Notes under the pieces: generated by a model
What the model was told of the DNA's origin: nothing
Database searches by the model: none
The model's input: the letters and a program-made list of their open reading frames with translations, nothing else
In this document: piece by piece, positions 1 through 5,447 of the stretch
How the letters are laid out: each line of letters begins with the position of its first letter
Position numbering within the stretch: the first letter of the stretch is position 1
Source: Nocardia sp.
GTDB taxonomy: Bacteria; Actinomycetota; Actinomycetes; Mycobacteriales; Mycobacteriaceae
Reading direction: 5' to 3'
NCBI GenBank assembly: GCA_013361595.1
Contig: JABFXT010000577.1
Coordinates: 1-8,671, forward strand
Length of the DNA stretch: 8,671 nt
Program-made: the position numbers and the translations under genes

Positions 1-1
1 C

Positions 2-688
2 GAGGCAGCACGTTTCGAAGAAGCCACGGGTGCGCTCGTCCTGCAGTTCTACGGCTCGAACGAAACCGGGGCCGCGAGCGCCACCACGGTCGGTGACGAC
101 CGAGAAACCCGCCTCGGCACCGGCGGACATCTCATCGGCGCGATGAACGTCCGGATCCTCGACGACGGCACGGGCGACGGCGGCCCGGGTGTCCGGCGTG
201 GGCAACCCGCGGTGCGCGGGCCCCTCATGTCGCCCGGGTACTGGAACGACGACGCGGCGAACGCCGAACTGTTCACCGCGGACGGGTGGATCCTGCTCGG
301 CGATATCGTCGAAGTCGACGCCACCGACCGGTTACGGGTGGTGGGCCGGCTGGCGGATCTGATCATCCGCGGCGGCAAGAACATCTCCGCGCTCGAGGTG
401 GAGGACTTCGTCCGGGAACACCCATCGGTGGAGATGGTCGCCGCGGTCGGGGTGCCGGATCCGATCTTCGGCGAACGGCTGTGTGCTGCCGTCACCTTGG
501 CCCGGGGTTGCGATCGGCTGACGCTCGCGGAGTTGAACACGTGGCTCCGGGCGCAGGGGATCACCCGGGAGTACCTACCGGAACGGCTGCGGGTATTCGA
601 CCGGATGCCGCTGGCGCCGGGCGGAAAGATCGCGAAGGCACAGGTCAAGCAGATGATCGAACTCGGCGAAGGAGACGACGATGGGTGA
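2..688 (+). CDS. Acyl-CoA synthetase / AMP-dependent ligase, C-terminal part (5' end outside window)
   Basis: This is the C-terminal 228 residues of an adenylate-forming (ANL superfamily) enzyme. Such enzymes activate a carboxylic acid with ATP to an acyl-AMP and then transfer it to CoA. Visible motifs, numbered from the first complete codon at position 2: YGSNETG at 17-23 (A5-type motif, with Asn in place of the usual Thr before Glu); the ribose-binding Gly-Asp of LLGDIVEVD at about 100-101; the hinge GRLADLIIRGGKNI at 115-128; and PGGKIAK near 206-212, whose first lysine (about 209) is the adenylation lysine. The P-loop-like A3 motif and the N-terminus lie upstream of the window. The frame is open from the first base and stops with TGA at 686-688, overlapping the next start codon, so the two genes are probably cotranscribed and translationally coupled. 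The acid substrate cannot be read from this part. I am sure of the family and unsure of the substrate. Confidence 0.93.
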   Translation, partial: EAARFEEATGALVLQFYGSNETGAASATTVGDDRETRLGTGGHLIGAMNVRILDDGTGDGGPGVRRGQPAVRGPLMSPGYWNDDAANAELFTADGWILLGDIVEVDATDRLRVVGRLADLIIRGGKNISALEVEDFVREHPSVEMVAAVGVPDPIFGERLCAAVTLARGCDRLTLAELNTWLRAQGITREYLPERLRVFDRMPLAPGGKIAKAQVKQMIELGEGDDDG

Positions 689-1532
689 CGATACGGCCGG
701 CGGCGACCTCGGCGGCCGCACCGCGATCGTGACCGGTGCCGCGCGCGGACAGGGCCGCGCCGTGGCGCGAATGCTCGCCCGGCGCGGCGCCGCGATCCGG
801 ATAGCCGATCTCTGCGCACCCAGTGACACCGCCCCCTACCCGCTGGCGACACGGGACGATCTCGCCGAAACGGCCCGGCTGATCGAGCGCGACGGCGGCG
901 TGTGCCACGCGTCCGTACTCGACGTCCGGGACTCCGCCGCCGTGACATCCTTCGCCGACGCCGTCGCTGCGGAGTCCGGCGGTATCGACGTGCTCGTCAC
1001 CTGCGCCGGCATCGTCGGATTCGCCCCGGTCACCGAACTCACCGATGTCATGTGGGCCGATATGCTCGCCACGAATCTGACCGGGACCTTCCACTGTGTC
1101 CGGGCGGCACTACCCCATATGCTCGCCGCGGGATCGGGCCGGATCGTCGCCATCTCGTCGATGAGCGGCCGCCAGGGGACCCCGAACCTAGCCCACTACT
1201 CCGCGTCCAAATGGGGCGTGATCGGCCTGATCAAATCCGTCGCTCTCGAGTACGCGGATCGCGGTGTGACGGCCAATGTCGTATGTCCGACCAATGTGGA
1301 TACGCCGATGCTGCACAACCCGGCCCTGTATTCGCTGTTCGCGCCCGATCTCGACAACCCCGCACGCGAAGACGTCGAAGAACGATACGCGCGGATGAGC
1401 CCCATGCGGATCCCGTGGTGTCCACCCGACGCGATCGCCGACGCGGTCGGCCATCTCGTCGGTGGATCGGGGCGATATGTCACCGGATCGGTTCTGGATG
1501 TGGGGCTGGGGGCGACCGCTCGGATGCCGTGA
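681..1532 (+). CDS. Mycofactocin-type SDR family oxidoreductase
   Basis: This 283-aa classical short-chain dehydrogenase has the glycine-rich nucleotide motif TGAARGQG at 18-25, Asp43 at the end of beta-2 (which favours NAD over NADP), Asn132, Ser160, and the catalytic YSASK with Tyr173 and Lys177. Between beta-2 and the next helix it carries an insert with DLCAP, YPLAT and DLAET (43-64). From memory this insert is characteristic of the mycofactocin-coupled SDR family (TIGR03971, carveol-dehydrogenase-like), whose members hold NAD tightly and pass electrons to the peptide-derived cofactor mycofactocin. The usual Asn-Ala-Gly motif reads TCAG here (107-110), which is atypical. The start is supported by AAGGAG at 669-674, 6 nt upstream. 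The start overlaps the ligase stop by 8 nt, so the SDR may make or remove a carbonyl in the same pathway. No mycofactocin biosynthesis (mft) gene is visible. The specific substrate is unknown. Confidence 0.92.
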   Translation: MGDDTAGGDLGGRTAIVTGAARGQGRAVARMLARRGAAIRIADLCAPSDTAPYPLATRDDLAETARLIERDGGVCHASVLDVRDSAAVTSFADAVAAESGGIDVLVTCAGIVGFAPVTELTDVMWADMLATNLTGTFHCVRAALPHMLAAGSGRIVAISSMSGRQGTPNLAHYSASKWGVIGLIKSVALEYADRGVTANVVCPTNVDTPMLHNPALYSLFAPDLDNPAREDVEERYARMSPMRIPWCPPDAIADAVGHLVGGSGRYVTGSVLDVGLGATARMP

Positions 1533-1574
1533 CACCGGATGGGTCCGCACCGAGCCACGGCCGGCCCGGTGCGG

Positions 1575-1609
1575 CCGGCCTCGCTCGCTCGGCGCCGGGC
1601 GAGGCTCCG
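1575..1609 (+). terminator. Candidate GC-rich hairpin after the SDR gene
   Basis: A perfect 7-bp inverted repeat, GCCTCGC (1578-1584) and GCGAGGC (1599-1605), encloses a 14-nt loop that itself contains the palindrome CGGCGCCG. The stem can extend through flanking CCG/CGG with a one-base bulge. There is no U-tract, which is common for actinobacterial hairpins. It lies 46-77 nt after the SDR stop and ahead of the next promoter, so a terminator role is plausible. GC-rich DNA forms such structures easily. Confidence 0.38.
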
Positions 1610-1664
1610 GCAGCCCACCGGGCCCGTGGGCAGTCCGCGACCCCGAGCTGTCGGGCGGCATCGA

Positions 1665-1670
1665 TAGTCT
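1665..1670 (+). promoter_or_regulatory. Leaderless -10 element (TAGTCT) of the DUF4304-like gene
   Basis: TAGTCT matches the actinobacterial -10 pattern TANNNT. Its last T is 7 nt before the A of ATG at 1677, so transcription would start at or next to the start codon. No Shine-Dalgarno sequence precedes this ATG, which fits a leaderless mRNA. No clear -35 element is visible. Confidence 0.5.
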
Positions 1671-1676
1671 GCCCGA

Positions 1677-2345
1677 ATGGTCAAAACGGATCCGGCGCTG
1701 CGGCGGCTGCTGCGCGACACCGCAAAGTTGCTACAGCCGTACGGTTTCGACGGCACCGAGGCGCCCTGGGTGCGGGTCGAGCCGGACGGTGTCGCGTCCG
1801 TCGGCCGGACCAGGGTGTCCCGCACCTGGGCCGACGGTCGGCAGGTCCTGAAATTCGGCCTGCATCTCGATGCCACCCCGCGGGCGTGGTGGGAGTTCGG
1901 CAACTGGCGCAACGCGCAGCACGGACTGCCGCCGATACCGTTGGAGAAGGCGAGCGGTCCGGATCTCATCGACGATCACGGCCTACCCGAGGAACTCACC
2001 CGCCCCTGGTCGCTCCGGGTCGATCCCGACCAGCCGGGCGGGCACGCCCTGCAAGCCGATATCGACACCATCCGCGCCGAGATGCCCCGGCGCGTCCACG
2101 CCTACGCGCGCCGGGCGATCGCGCTGAGCGACCCCGACCGTTATCTCGACGAGCTCCTGGCACAACCGGGCGAGCGGATCGGAACGCGCGAGGCGATCGT
2201 CGTGCTGCTCGCCGACCGCGGTCCCGGGCCCGAACTCGACGAGGCGATCCACCGGCTCCGGTCCTGTTCCGGGCACCGGGCAGCCTCTCCCTTCGCCGAA
2301 GAGGTCATCGCGTTCGCCCGGATCCGGTCGGTCGCCGTCGTCTGA
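1677..2345 (+). CDS. DUF4304-like hypothetical protein
   Basis: This 222-aa soluble protein has no signal peptide or membrane segment. The N-terminal half (about 5-110) resembles the DUF4304 layout: an amphipathic start (LRRLLRDTAKLLQPYGF), an aromatic segment (APWVRVEPDGV), a strand-rich stretch ending in VLKFGLHLD, and a Trp-rich WWEFGNWRN. The second half is helical and charged and may be a separate module. The function of the family is not known. The start at 1677 is supported by the -10-like TAGTCT exactly where a leaderless transcript needs it; no ribosome binding site is present. The gene stands alone between two hairpins, with the SDR upstream on the same strand and a convergent small gene downstream. 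The coding assignment is secure from length and codon bias; the family assignment is tentative. Confidence 0.78.
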   Translation: MVKTDPALRRLLRDTAKLLQPYGFDGTEAPWVRVEPDGVASVGRTRVSRTWADGRQVLKFGLHLDATPRAWWEFGNWRNAQHGLPPIPLEKASGPDLIDDHGLPEELTRPWSLRVDPDQPGGHALQADIDTIRAEMPRRVHAYARRAIALSDPDRYLDELLAQPGERIGTREAIVVLLADRGPGPELDEAIHRLRSCSGHRAASPFAEEVIAFARIRSVAVV

Positions 2346-2347
2346 TC

Positions 2348-2366
2348 CGGGACCGCACCGGTCCCG
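2348..2366. terminator. Strong hairpin between convergent genes
   Basis: An 8-bp perfect stem, CGGGACCG (2348-2355) and CGGTCCCG (2359-2366), has a 3-nt CAC loop and begins 3 nt after the TGA of the DUF4304-like gene. It lacks a U-tract. It lies between two convergent genes, so it could serve either strand, although it is much nearer the plus-strand gene. Confidence 0.5.
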
Positions 2367-2433
2367 CCGGGAACACCCGCGAGGCCGCATCCGCGACGGA
2401 CGGAATTTCCCGCCCACGAGAAGGAAACCGCGG

Positions 2434-2667
2434 TCAGCGACGGAACACCCGCCGTATCCGGGCACGGACCCGGGCGAATCGCGATTCCGGCTCCGCGAGC
2501 TCGACGGCCTCCTCGGCGGCCACCGCCTGCGCGAACCGGACGTGCAACTGTTCCCGGACCTCGTCCGGGGTGTAGGCGCGGCGGCGGCGTTCGGCGCGCA
2601 CCACCACCACACCGGTGGCCACCACACCGGCCGCTCCCGCCAAACCCAATACCTTCCACCACCTCAT
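2434..2667 (-). CDS. Small single-pass membrane protein
   Basis: A 77-aa protein starting MRWWKVLGLAG. Residues about 6-23 are a hydrophobic Ala/Gly/Val-rich helix, followed by RAERRRR (positive-inside stop-transfer) and a charged, probably alpha-helical cytoplasmic tail of about 50 residues ending in a basic RARIRRVFRR. I chose the ATG at 2667 over more upstream starts because upstream codons run antisense through the divergent gene, and because a TAGCCT -10 motif lies 7 nt before this ATG, giving a leaderless start. The only neighbour reading from the same promoter region is the divergent cysteine-hydrolase-like gene, 18 nt away. I do not recognise a family; its role could be regulatory or anchoring, which is a guess. 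A longer N-terminal extension to 2862 is possible but unlikely. Confidence 0.68.
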   Translation of the reverse strand: MRWWKVLGLAGAAGVVATGVVVVRAERRRRAYTPDEVREQLHVRFAQAVAAEEAVELAEPESRFARVRARIRRVFRR

Positions 2668-2673
2668 AGCGCA

Positions 2674-2680
2674 TAGGCTA
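2674..2680. promoter_or_regulatory. Shared bidirectional leaderless -10 element (TAGGCTA)
   Basis: The heptamer reads TAGGCT-A on the plus strand and TAGCCT-A on the minus strand, so both strands match TANNNT. On the plus strand the last T (2679) is 7 nt before ATG at 2686. On the minus strand the last T (2675) is 8 nt before ATG at 2667. Neither gene has a Shine-Dalgarno sequence and the whole spacer is 18 nt, so both transcripts are probably leaderless and start from the same melted DNA. Confidence 0.55.
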
Positions 2681-2685
2681 CTTCC

Positions 2686-3342
2686 ATGGCGGGTGCGGAT
2701 CTCGATCTCGACCGGGCTGTCGAGATCACCAGGACAGGCGATATCTGGTTGTTCCGTGGGCACTCCACGGCCGACCGGATGATCCGGATGACGACCAACA
2801 GTCCGGTCAACCACGTGGGTATGTCGGTGGTGATCGACGATCTGCCCGCGCTGATCTGGCACGCGGAACTCGGGCGGTCGCTACCGGATATGTGGTCGGG
2901 CAACGCACATCGCGGCGCCCAGTTACACAATCTTCGCGACGCGGTGATGGTCTGGGCGAACCGGTACGGCCAGCAGGCCTGGCTGCGCCAGCTGGAGCCG
3001 CCCGCCACCCGGGAGATGGAGGACGGCATGCTGCGCACGGTCGCGCGGCTCGACGGCACCCCGTTCCCGTCCACGGCGGCACTGGCCGGACGCTGGTTCC
3101 GGGGCCGGGTCCGGCTGCCCCGCCGCCGCTCCCGCCCACCGGCCGCCCGGGAGGTGGAGAACGCCTACTGCGCGGAGATCGTGGCGGCCACCTACCAGGC
3201 GATGGGACTGCTACCGGATACCCGCACTCCCGACTGGTACGACCCGGGCCGGTTCTGGAGCGGGGATCGCCTGCGACTCGACGGCGGTCACACGCTCAGC
3301 GGCGAGATCGCCGTACACGCACCGTCGGACCCGGCGAACTGA
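2686..3342 (+). CDS. YiiX/YebB-like permuted NlpC/P60 putative cysteine hydrolase
   Basis: This 218-aa protein has the motif order of circularly permuted papain-fold (YiiX/YebB, DUF830-type) enzymes. GDIWLFRG at 18-25 opens the fold, the candidate catalytic His43 sits in NHVGMSVV (42-49), a second conserved-looking pair is WHAE (58-61), and the candidate nucleophile Cys162 sits in AYCAEIVAATY (160-170). Members of this group are proposed to hydrolyse amide or thioester bonds in cell-wall peptides or lipids; the substrate is not established here. A basic stretch (RLPRRRSR, 143-150) precedes the Cys motif and could mediate membrane or nucleic-acid contact. There is no signal peptide, so an intracellular location is likely. 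It is leaderless from the shared -10 at 2674-2680 and diverges from a small membrane protein that may act with it. The family is likely; the activity is inferred. Confidence 0.82.
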   Translation: MAGADLDLDRAVEITRTGDIWLFRGHSTADRMIRMTTNSPVNHVGMSVVIDDLPALIWHAELGRSLPDMWSGNAHRGAQLHNLRDAVMVWANRYGQQAWLRQLEPPATREMEDGMLRTVARLDGTPFPSTAALAGRWFRGRVRLPRRRSRPPAAREVENAYCAEIVAATYQAMGLLPDTRTPDWYDPGRFWSGDRLRLDGGHTLSGEIAVHAPSDPAN

Positions 3343-3348
3343 TCTCCG

Positions 3349-3381
3349 CCGGGAACGGCCGGCCGCGCCCGGATGTTCCGG
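3349..3381. terminator. Candidate bidirectional hairpin between convergent genes
   Basis: CCGGGAAC (3349-3356) can pair with GTTCCGG (3375-3381) through a 5-bp GGAAC/GTTCC core plus a bulged CC/GG. The loop contains the palindrome GGCCGGCC (3358-3365), which could fold alternatively. It fills the 41-nt gap between the plus-strand hydrolase stop and the minus-strand lsr2 stop, a natural place for a shared terminator. The stem is imperfect and has no U-tract. Confidence 0.35.
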
Positions 3382-3383
3382 TG

Positions 3384-3710
3384 CTAGCCGGCGGCGCGCT
3401 GATAGGCATCCAGCACAGCACCGGGAATACGACCGCGGTCGGGAATCTCGTGCCCGTTGCTCCGGGCCCACTCCCGCACCACCTTCGCCGATTGCGGCCG
3501 GTCGGGTGTCTGCCCCTTCACCCGGCGCGGCTTGCCGACTCTGCGCGCGAACGGTACCCATTTGTCCATCGCGGCGCGGAATTCGCGCGCGTTCACCTCG
3601 GAGAGGTCGATCTCGTACAGCAATCCGTCGATCCCGAACGACACCGTCTCCGCCGCGACGGATTCGCCGTCCAGATCATCGATCATCGTGACTACTACTC
3701 TGCGCGCCAC
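3384..3710 (-). CDS. lsr2: Lsr2-family nucleoid-associated protein
   Basis: The 108-aa product matches Lsr2, the actinobacterial functional analogue of H-NS. Lsr2 binds AT-rich DNA in the minor groove, oligomerises, and silences horizontally acquired genes. The N-terminal dimerisation domain shows [15 protein letters not shown] (1-15) and [12 protein letters not shown] (30-41). A short basic linker (about 56-71) leads to the DNA-binding domain with [13 protein letters not shown] (77-89) and the RGR minor-groove motif at 92-94. I chose the GTG at 3710 rather than the GTG at 3716: it gives the canonical MARR start, and GAAGGGA (3724-3718) lies 7 nt before it but only 1 nt before 3716. A weak -10-like TACGGT lies at 3764-3759. 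Actinomycetes often carry more than one Lsr2, so this may be a paralogue rather than the housekeeping copy. The 280 nt upstream, to the WDGH gene end, show no further gene that I can support. Confidence 0.93.
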   Translation of the reverse strand: MARRVVVTMIDDLDGESVAAETVSFGIDGLLYEIDLSEVNAREFRAAMDKWVPFARRVGKPRRVKGQTPDRPQSAKVVREWARSNGHEIPDRGRIPGAVLDAYQRAAG

Positions 3711-3717
3711 ACCCACG

Positions 3718-3724
3718 TCCCTTC
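3718..3724 (-). promoter_or_regulatory. Shine-Dalgarno sequence deciding the lsr2 start
   Basis: Minus-strand GAAGGGA ends 7 nt before the GTG at 3710 and 1 nt before the in-frame GTG at 3716. The spacing supports the downstream GTG. Confidence 0.7.
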
Positions 3725-3991
3725 ACTCACTACACCACCGGCCGACCCGGCACGCGACACCGTACTGGCCTCACCCCGGAATACCGCCTCAGAAACGCTG
3801 AGAAACCAATGAGAAAGAGGCACTTGGACTCTCGTCCGACAACCCGCGGCCGCGACGGCACCCCGGAACCGGTGGCCGGTGGCCCCGGAAAGAAGATACC
3901 GACAGCGATTCCACGATCGGTCGCGACGGCCACCACCTCGGCATATGCCGACCGGTGATCGATTCCGGCTCCGGTTCGGCACCGCCGCCGA

Positions 3992-4366
3992 TCAGGTCGT
4001 GGGCCGGCCGCCGGTATCCGGACAGATCTGATCGGTCAGGAACCGGAACATCCGGTCGGCGGCTTCGTGAGCGGTGTGCCCGTCCCACACCACCGGCAAC
4101 TGTCGTTCGGGAATCCGGAAGAGAGCCCAGTGCCGCAGCCGGTAGTGGTTGGCGATCTGGCCGGTCGGCAACGTCGCGTACACGACGAACCAGTCACCGC
4201 CGAAACAGAGTTCACCGTCGCTGTGCCGGATGCTCTTGTGGACGTCGTACCGGCCGCCGGCCGCCCATTCGTTGAACACGAGCGCGTTGTACAACATCCG
4301 GTAGCGGTACAGCTCGGCGAAGGTGTGTACGCCGTCGCTGGTGTTCTCGTCGGTCTCACTGTGCAC
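3992..4366 (-). CDS. WDGH-motif phage-type hypothetical protein
   Basis: A 124-aa soluble protein of a compact family I associate with actinobacteriophages, other phages and some actinobacterial chromosomes. I recall the name WDGH domain for its hallmark; I cannot verify that here. Visible motifs: HTFAELYRYRMLYNA (14-28), NEW (32-34), HKSIRHSDGE (43-52), GGDWFVV (56-62), a PTGQIANHY segment (67-75), WALF (80-83), and WDGHT at 94-98 followed by a helix. The many conserved-looking His, Asp, Trp and Tyr residues suggest an enzyme or ligand-binding fold, but no activity is established. The GTG start at 4366 has GGGAGG 4 nt upstream, slightly close. It diverges from the ADP-ribosylglycohydrolase gene across 63 nt containing two palindromes. 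A phage-type gene alone in chromosomal context suggests past transfer. Confidence 0.8.
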   Translation of the reverse strand: MHSETDENTSDGVHTFAELYRYRMLYNALVFNEWAAGGRYDVHKSIRHSDGELCFGGDWFVVYATLPTGQIANHYRLRHWALFRIPERQLPVVWDGHTAHEAADRMFRFLTDQICPDTGGRPTT

Positions 4367-4385
4367 GCCGCCTCCCGGTGGTCAC

Positions 4386-4408
4386 TCCGATAATCGGACG
4401 GGTACCCG
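4386..4408. promoter_or_regulatory. Two abutting perfect palindromes in the divergent WDGH/ARH spacer
   Basis: TCCGAT-A-ATCGGA (4386-4398, 6-bp arms, one central base) is followed immediately by the 10-bp palindrome CGGGTACCCG (4399-4408). The first overlaps the presumed minus-strand -10; the second sits just upstream of the plus-strand -10. Paired dyads between divergent genes are typical of operators. No regulator gene is adjacent. Confidence 0.45.
4390..4395 (-). promoter_or_regulatory. Candidate -10 (GATTAT) of the WDGH gene
   Basis: Minus-strand GATTAT resembles TATAAT at 4 of 6 positions and would place the transcript start near 4383, giving a leader of roughly 17 nt that includes the GGGAGG ribosome binding site. 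It lies inside the 13-bp palindrome. Confidence 0.35.
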
Positions 4409-4415
4409 GTCCGGC

Positions 4416-4421
4416 TACCAT
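4416..4421 (+). promoter_or_regulatory. Candidate -10 (TACCAT) of the ARH gene
   Basis: TACCAT fits TANNNT and its last T is 9 nt before ATG at 4430. With no Shine-Dalgarno sequence before the ATG, a leaderless or nearly leaderless transcript is likely. Confidence 0.42.
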
Positions 4422-4429
4422 TCGACGCG

Positions 4430-5389
4430 ATGCACATCGACTCGATGCTCGATTCGCTGGACGGACTCTCGGTGGGAGACGCACTGGGACAACAGTTTCC
4501 CGTCATGCGCCGGACCCTCGCCGACCTCCGGGCGGGTGATCTGCCCACCGAGCGGCCGTGGGCGTGGACCGACGACACCGAGATGGCGTGCAGTGTCGTC
4601 GCGGAACTGCTCCGCAACGGTGCGATCGACCAGGACCGGCTGGCCGCCGGGTTCGCGCGCCGGTTCCAGCCGCATCGCGACTACGGATTCAACACGGTCG
4701 GGGTGCTGCGCCGGATCGGTGCCGGTGCACACTGGCGAGATGTGGCCGGCGCCGCGTTCGAGGACCAGGGATCGTGCGGCAACGGCGCGGCCATGCGGGT
4801 CGCTCCGCTGGGTGCCTTCTACGCGGACGATCCGGCGACGGCGGCCGCCGAGGCGGCCAGGTCGGCGGAGGTCACGCATACGCATCCGGAGGGGATCGCC
4901 GGTGCGGTGGCCGTGGCCGTCGCCGCCGCGGGCGCCGCCCGGGCCGGCACGACCGGAACCCGGCCCGCACCGGCGGAATTCATCGATTCCGTCCTCGGCC
5001 GTCTCGGCGACAGCACGACCCGCGAATCGATCCGCCGGGCCCGCGCTCTGCTGGGTGTCTCCACCCGGGAAGCAGCCGACGAACTCGGCAACGGTTCCCG
5101 GGTGACCGCCCAGGACACGGTGCCGTTCACGATATGGGTGGCGGCGACGCATCTCGGTGACTATCCGGCCGCGATCGCCGCCTGTATCGAGGCGGACGGG
5201 GATATCGACACCACCGGTGCCATCGCCGGTGGAATAGTCGCCGCCCATACCGGGCGGCGGGCGGGAACCGGGATACCGCAGCGGTGGCTGGCCGCGCGCG
5301 AACCGTTACCCGGCTGGTTCGATCCGGACCGGCGGCCGCCCCGGCCACGGGGGTTCGGGCGGGTGCGCCGCTGGTTGTCCGGCGCGTAG
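4430..5389 (+). CDS. ADP-ribosylglycohydrolase (ARH/DraG family)
   Basis: This 319-aa all-helical binuclear-metal hydrolase family removes ADP-ribose from proteins, nucleic acids or small ADP-ribose conjugates. Signature segments occur in the usual order. GDALG is at 16-20. WTDDTEM at 46-52 holds the first metal ligands Thr47, Asp48 and Asp49. SCGNGAAMR is at 115-123, THTHPEG at 139-145, DTVPFTIW at 229-236, and ADGDIDTTG at 255-263 supplies Asp258, Asp260 and Thr261 as the second metal ligands. All residues expected for metal binding appear intact, so the enzyme should be active. Length is near the family norm; the last 25 residues are basic and Pro-rich (RRPPRPRGFGRVRR) and look like an added tail. 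The ATG at 4430 follows a TACCAT -10 and has no ribosome binding site. The target is unknown; no ADP-ribosyltransferase is visible nearby. Confidence 0.93.
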   Translation: MHIDSMLDSLDGLSVGDALGQQFPVMRRTLADLRAGDLPTERPWAWTDDTEMACSVVAELLRNGAIDQDRLAAGFARRFQPHRDYGFNTVGVLRRIGAGAHWRDVAGAAFEDQGSCGNGAAMRVAPLGAFYADDPATAAAEAARSAEVTHTHPEGIAGAVAVAVAAAGAARAGTTGTRPAPAEFIDSVLGRLGDSTTRESIRRARALLGVSTREAADELGNGSRVTAQDTVPFTIWVAATHLGDYPAAIAACIEADGDIDTTGAIAGGIVAAHTGRRAGTGIPQRWLAAREPLPGWFDPDRRPPRPRGFGRVRRWLSGA

Positions 5390-5404
5390 CGCCGAAGCCG
5401 GCGC
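5389..5404. terminator. Candidate hairpin between convergent ARH and zinc-finger genes
   Basis: GCGCCG (5389-5394) and CGGCGC (5399-5404) form a perfect 6-bp stem around an AAGC loop, beginning at the last base of the ARH stop codon. It lies in the 58-nt gap between convergent genes and has no U-tract. Confidence 0.4.
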
Positions 5405-5447
5405 AGGCCCGGCAACGGTTACCGACTGTCCGGGGCGGGTGGCGGGT

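Noticed and set aside
902..2575. Long plus-strand open frame of 557 codons
   Set aside because: It runs across the SDR, an intergenic region and the DUF4304-like gene in a different frame, and its product is Arg-rich with no domain; long shadow frames are normal in GC-rich DNA.
2892..3812. Plus-strand open frame of 306 codons over the hydrolase and lsr2
   Set aside because: Out of frame with the hydrolase, antisense to lsr2, and low-complexity Pro/Arg composition.
3799..3817. TGAGAAA repeated 12 bp apart in an AT-richer patch
   Set aside because: Two short copies only, with no further structure; probably chance.
3730..3936. Minus-strand 68-codon frame with a hydrophobic segment upstream of lsr2
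   Set aside because: It has no ribosome binding site and lies where the lsr2 promoter should be. Its hydrophobic stretch is short and interrupted.
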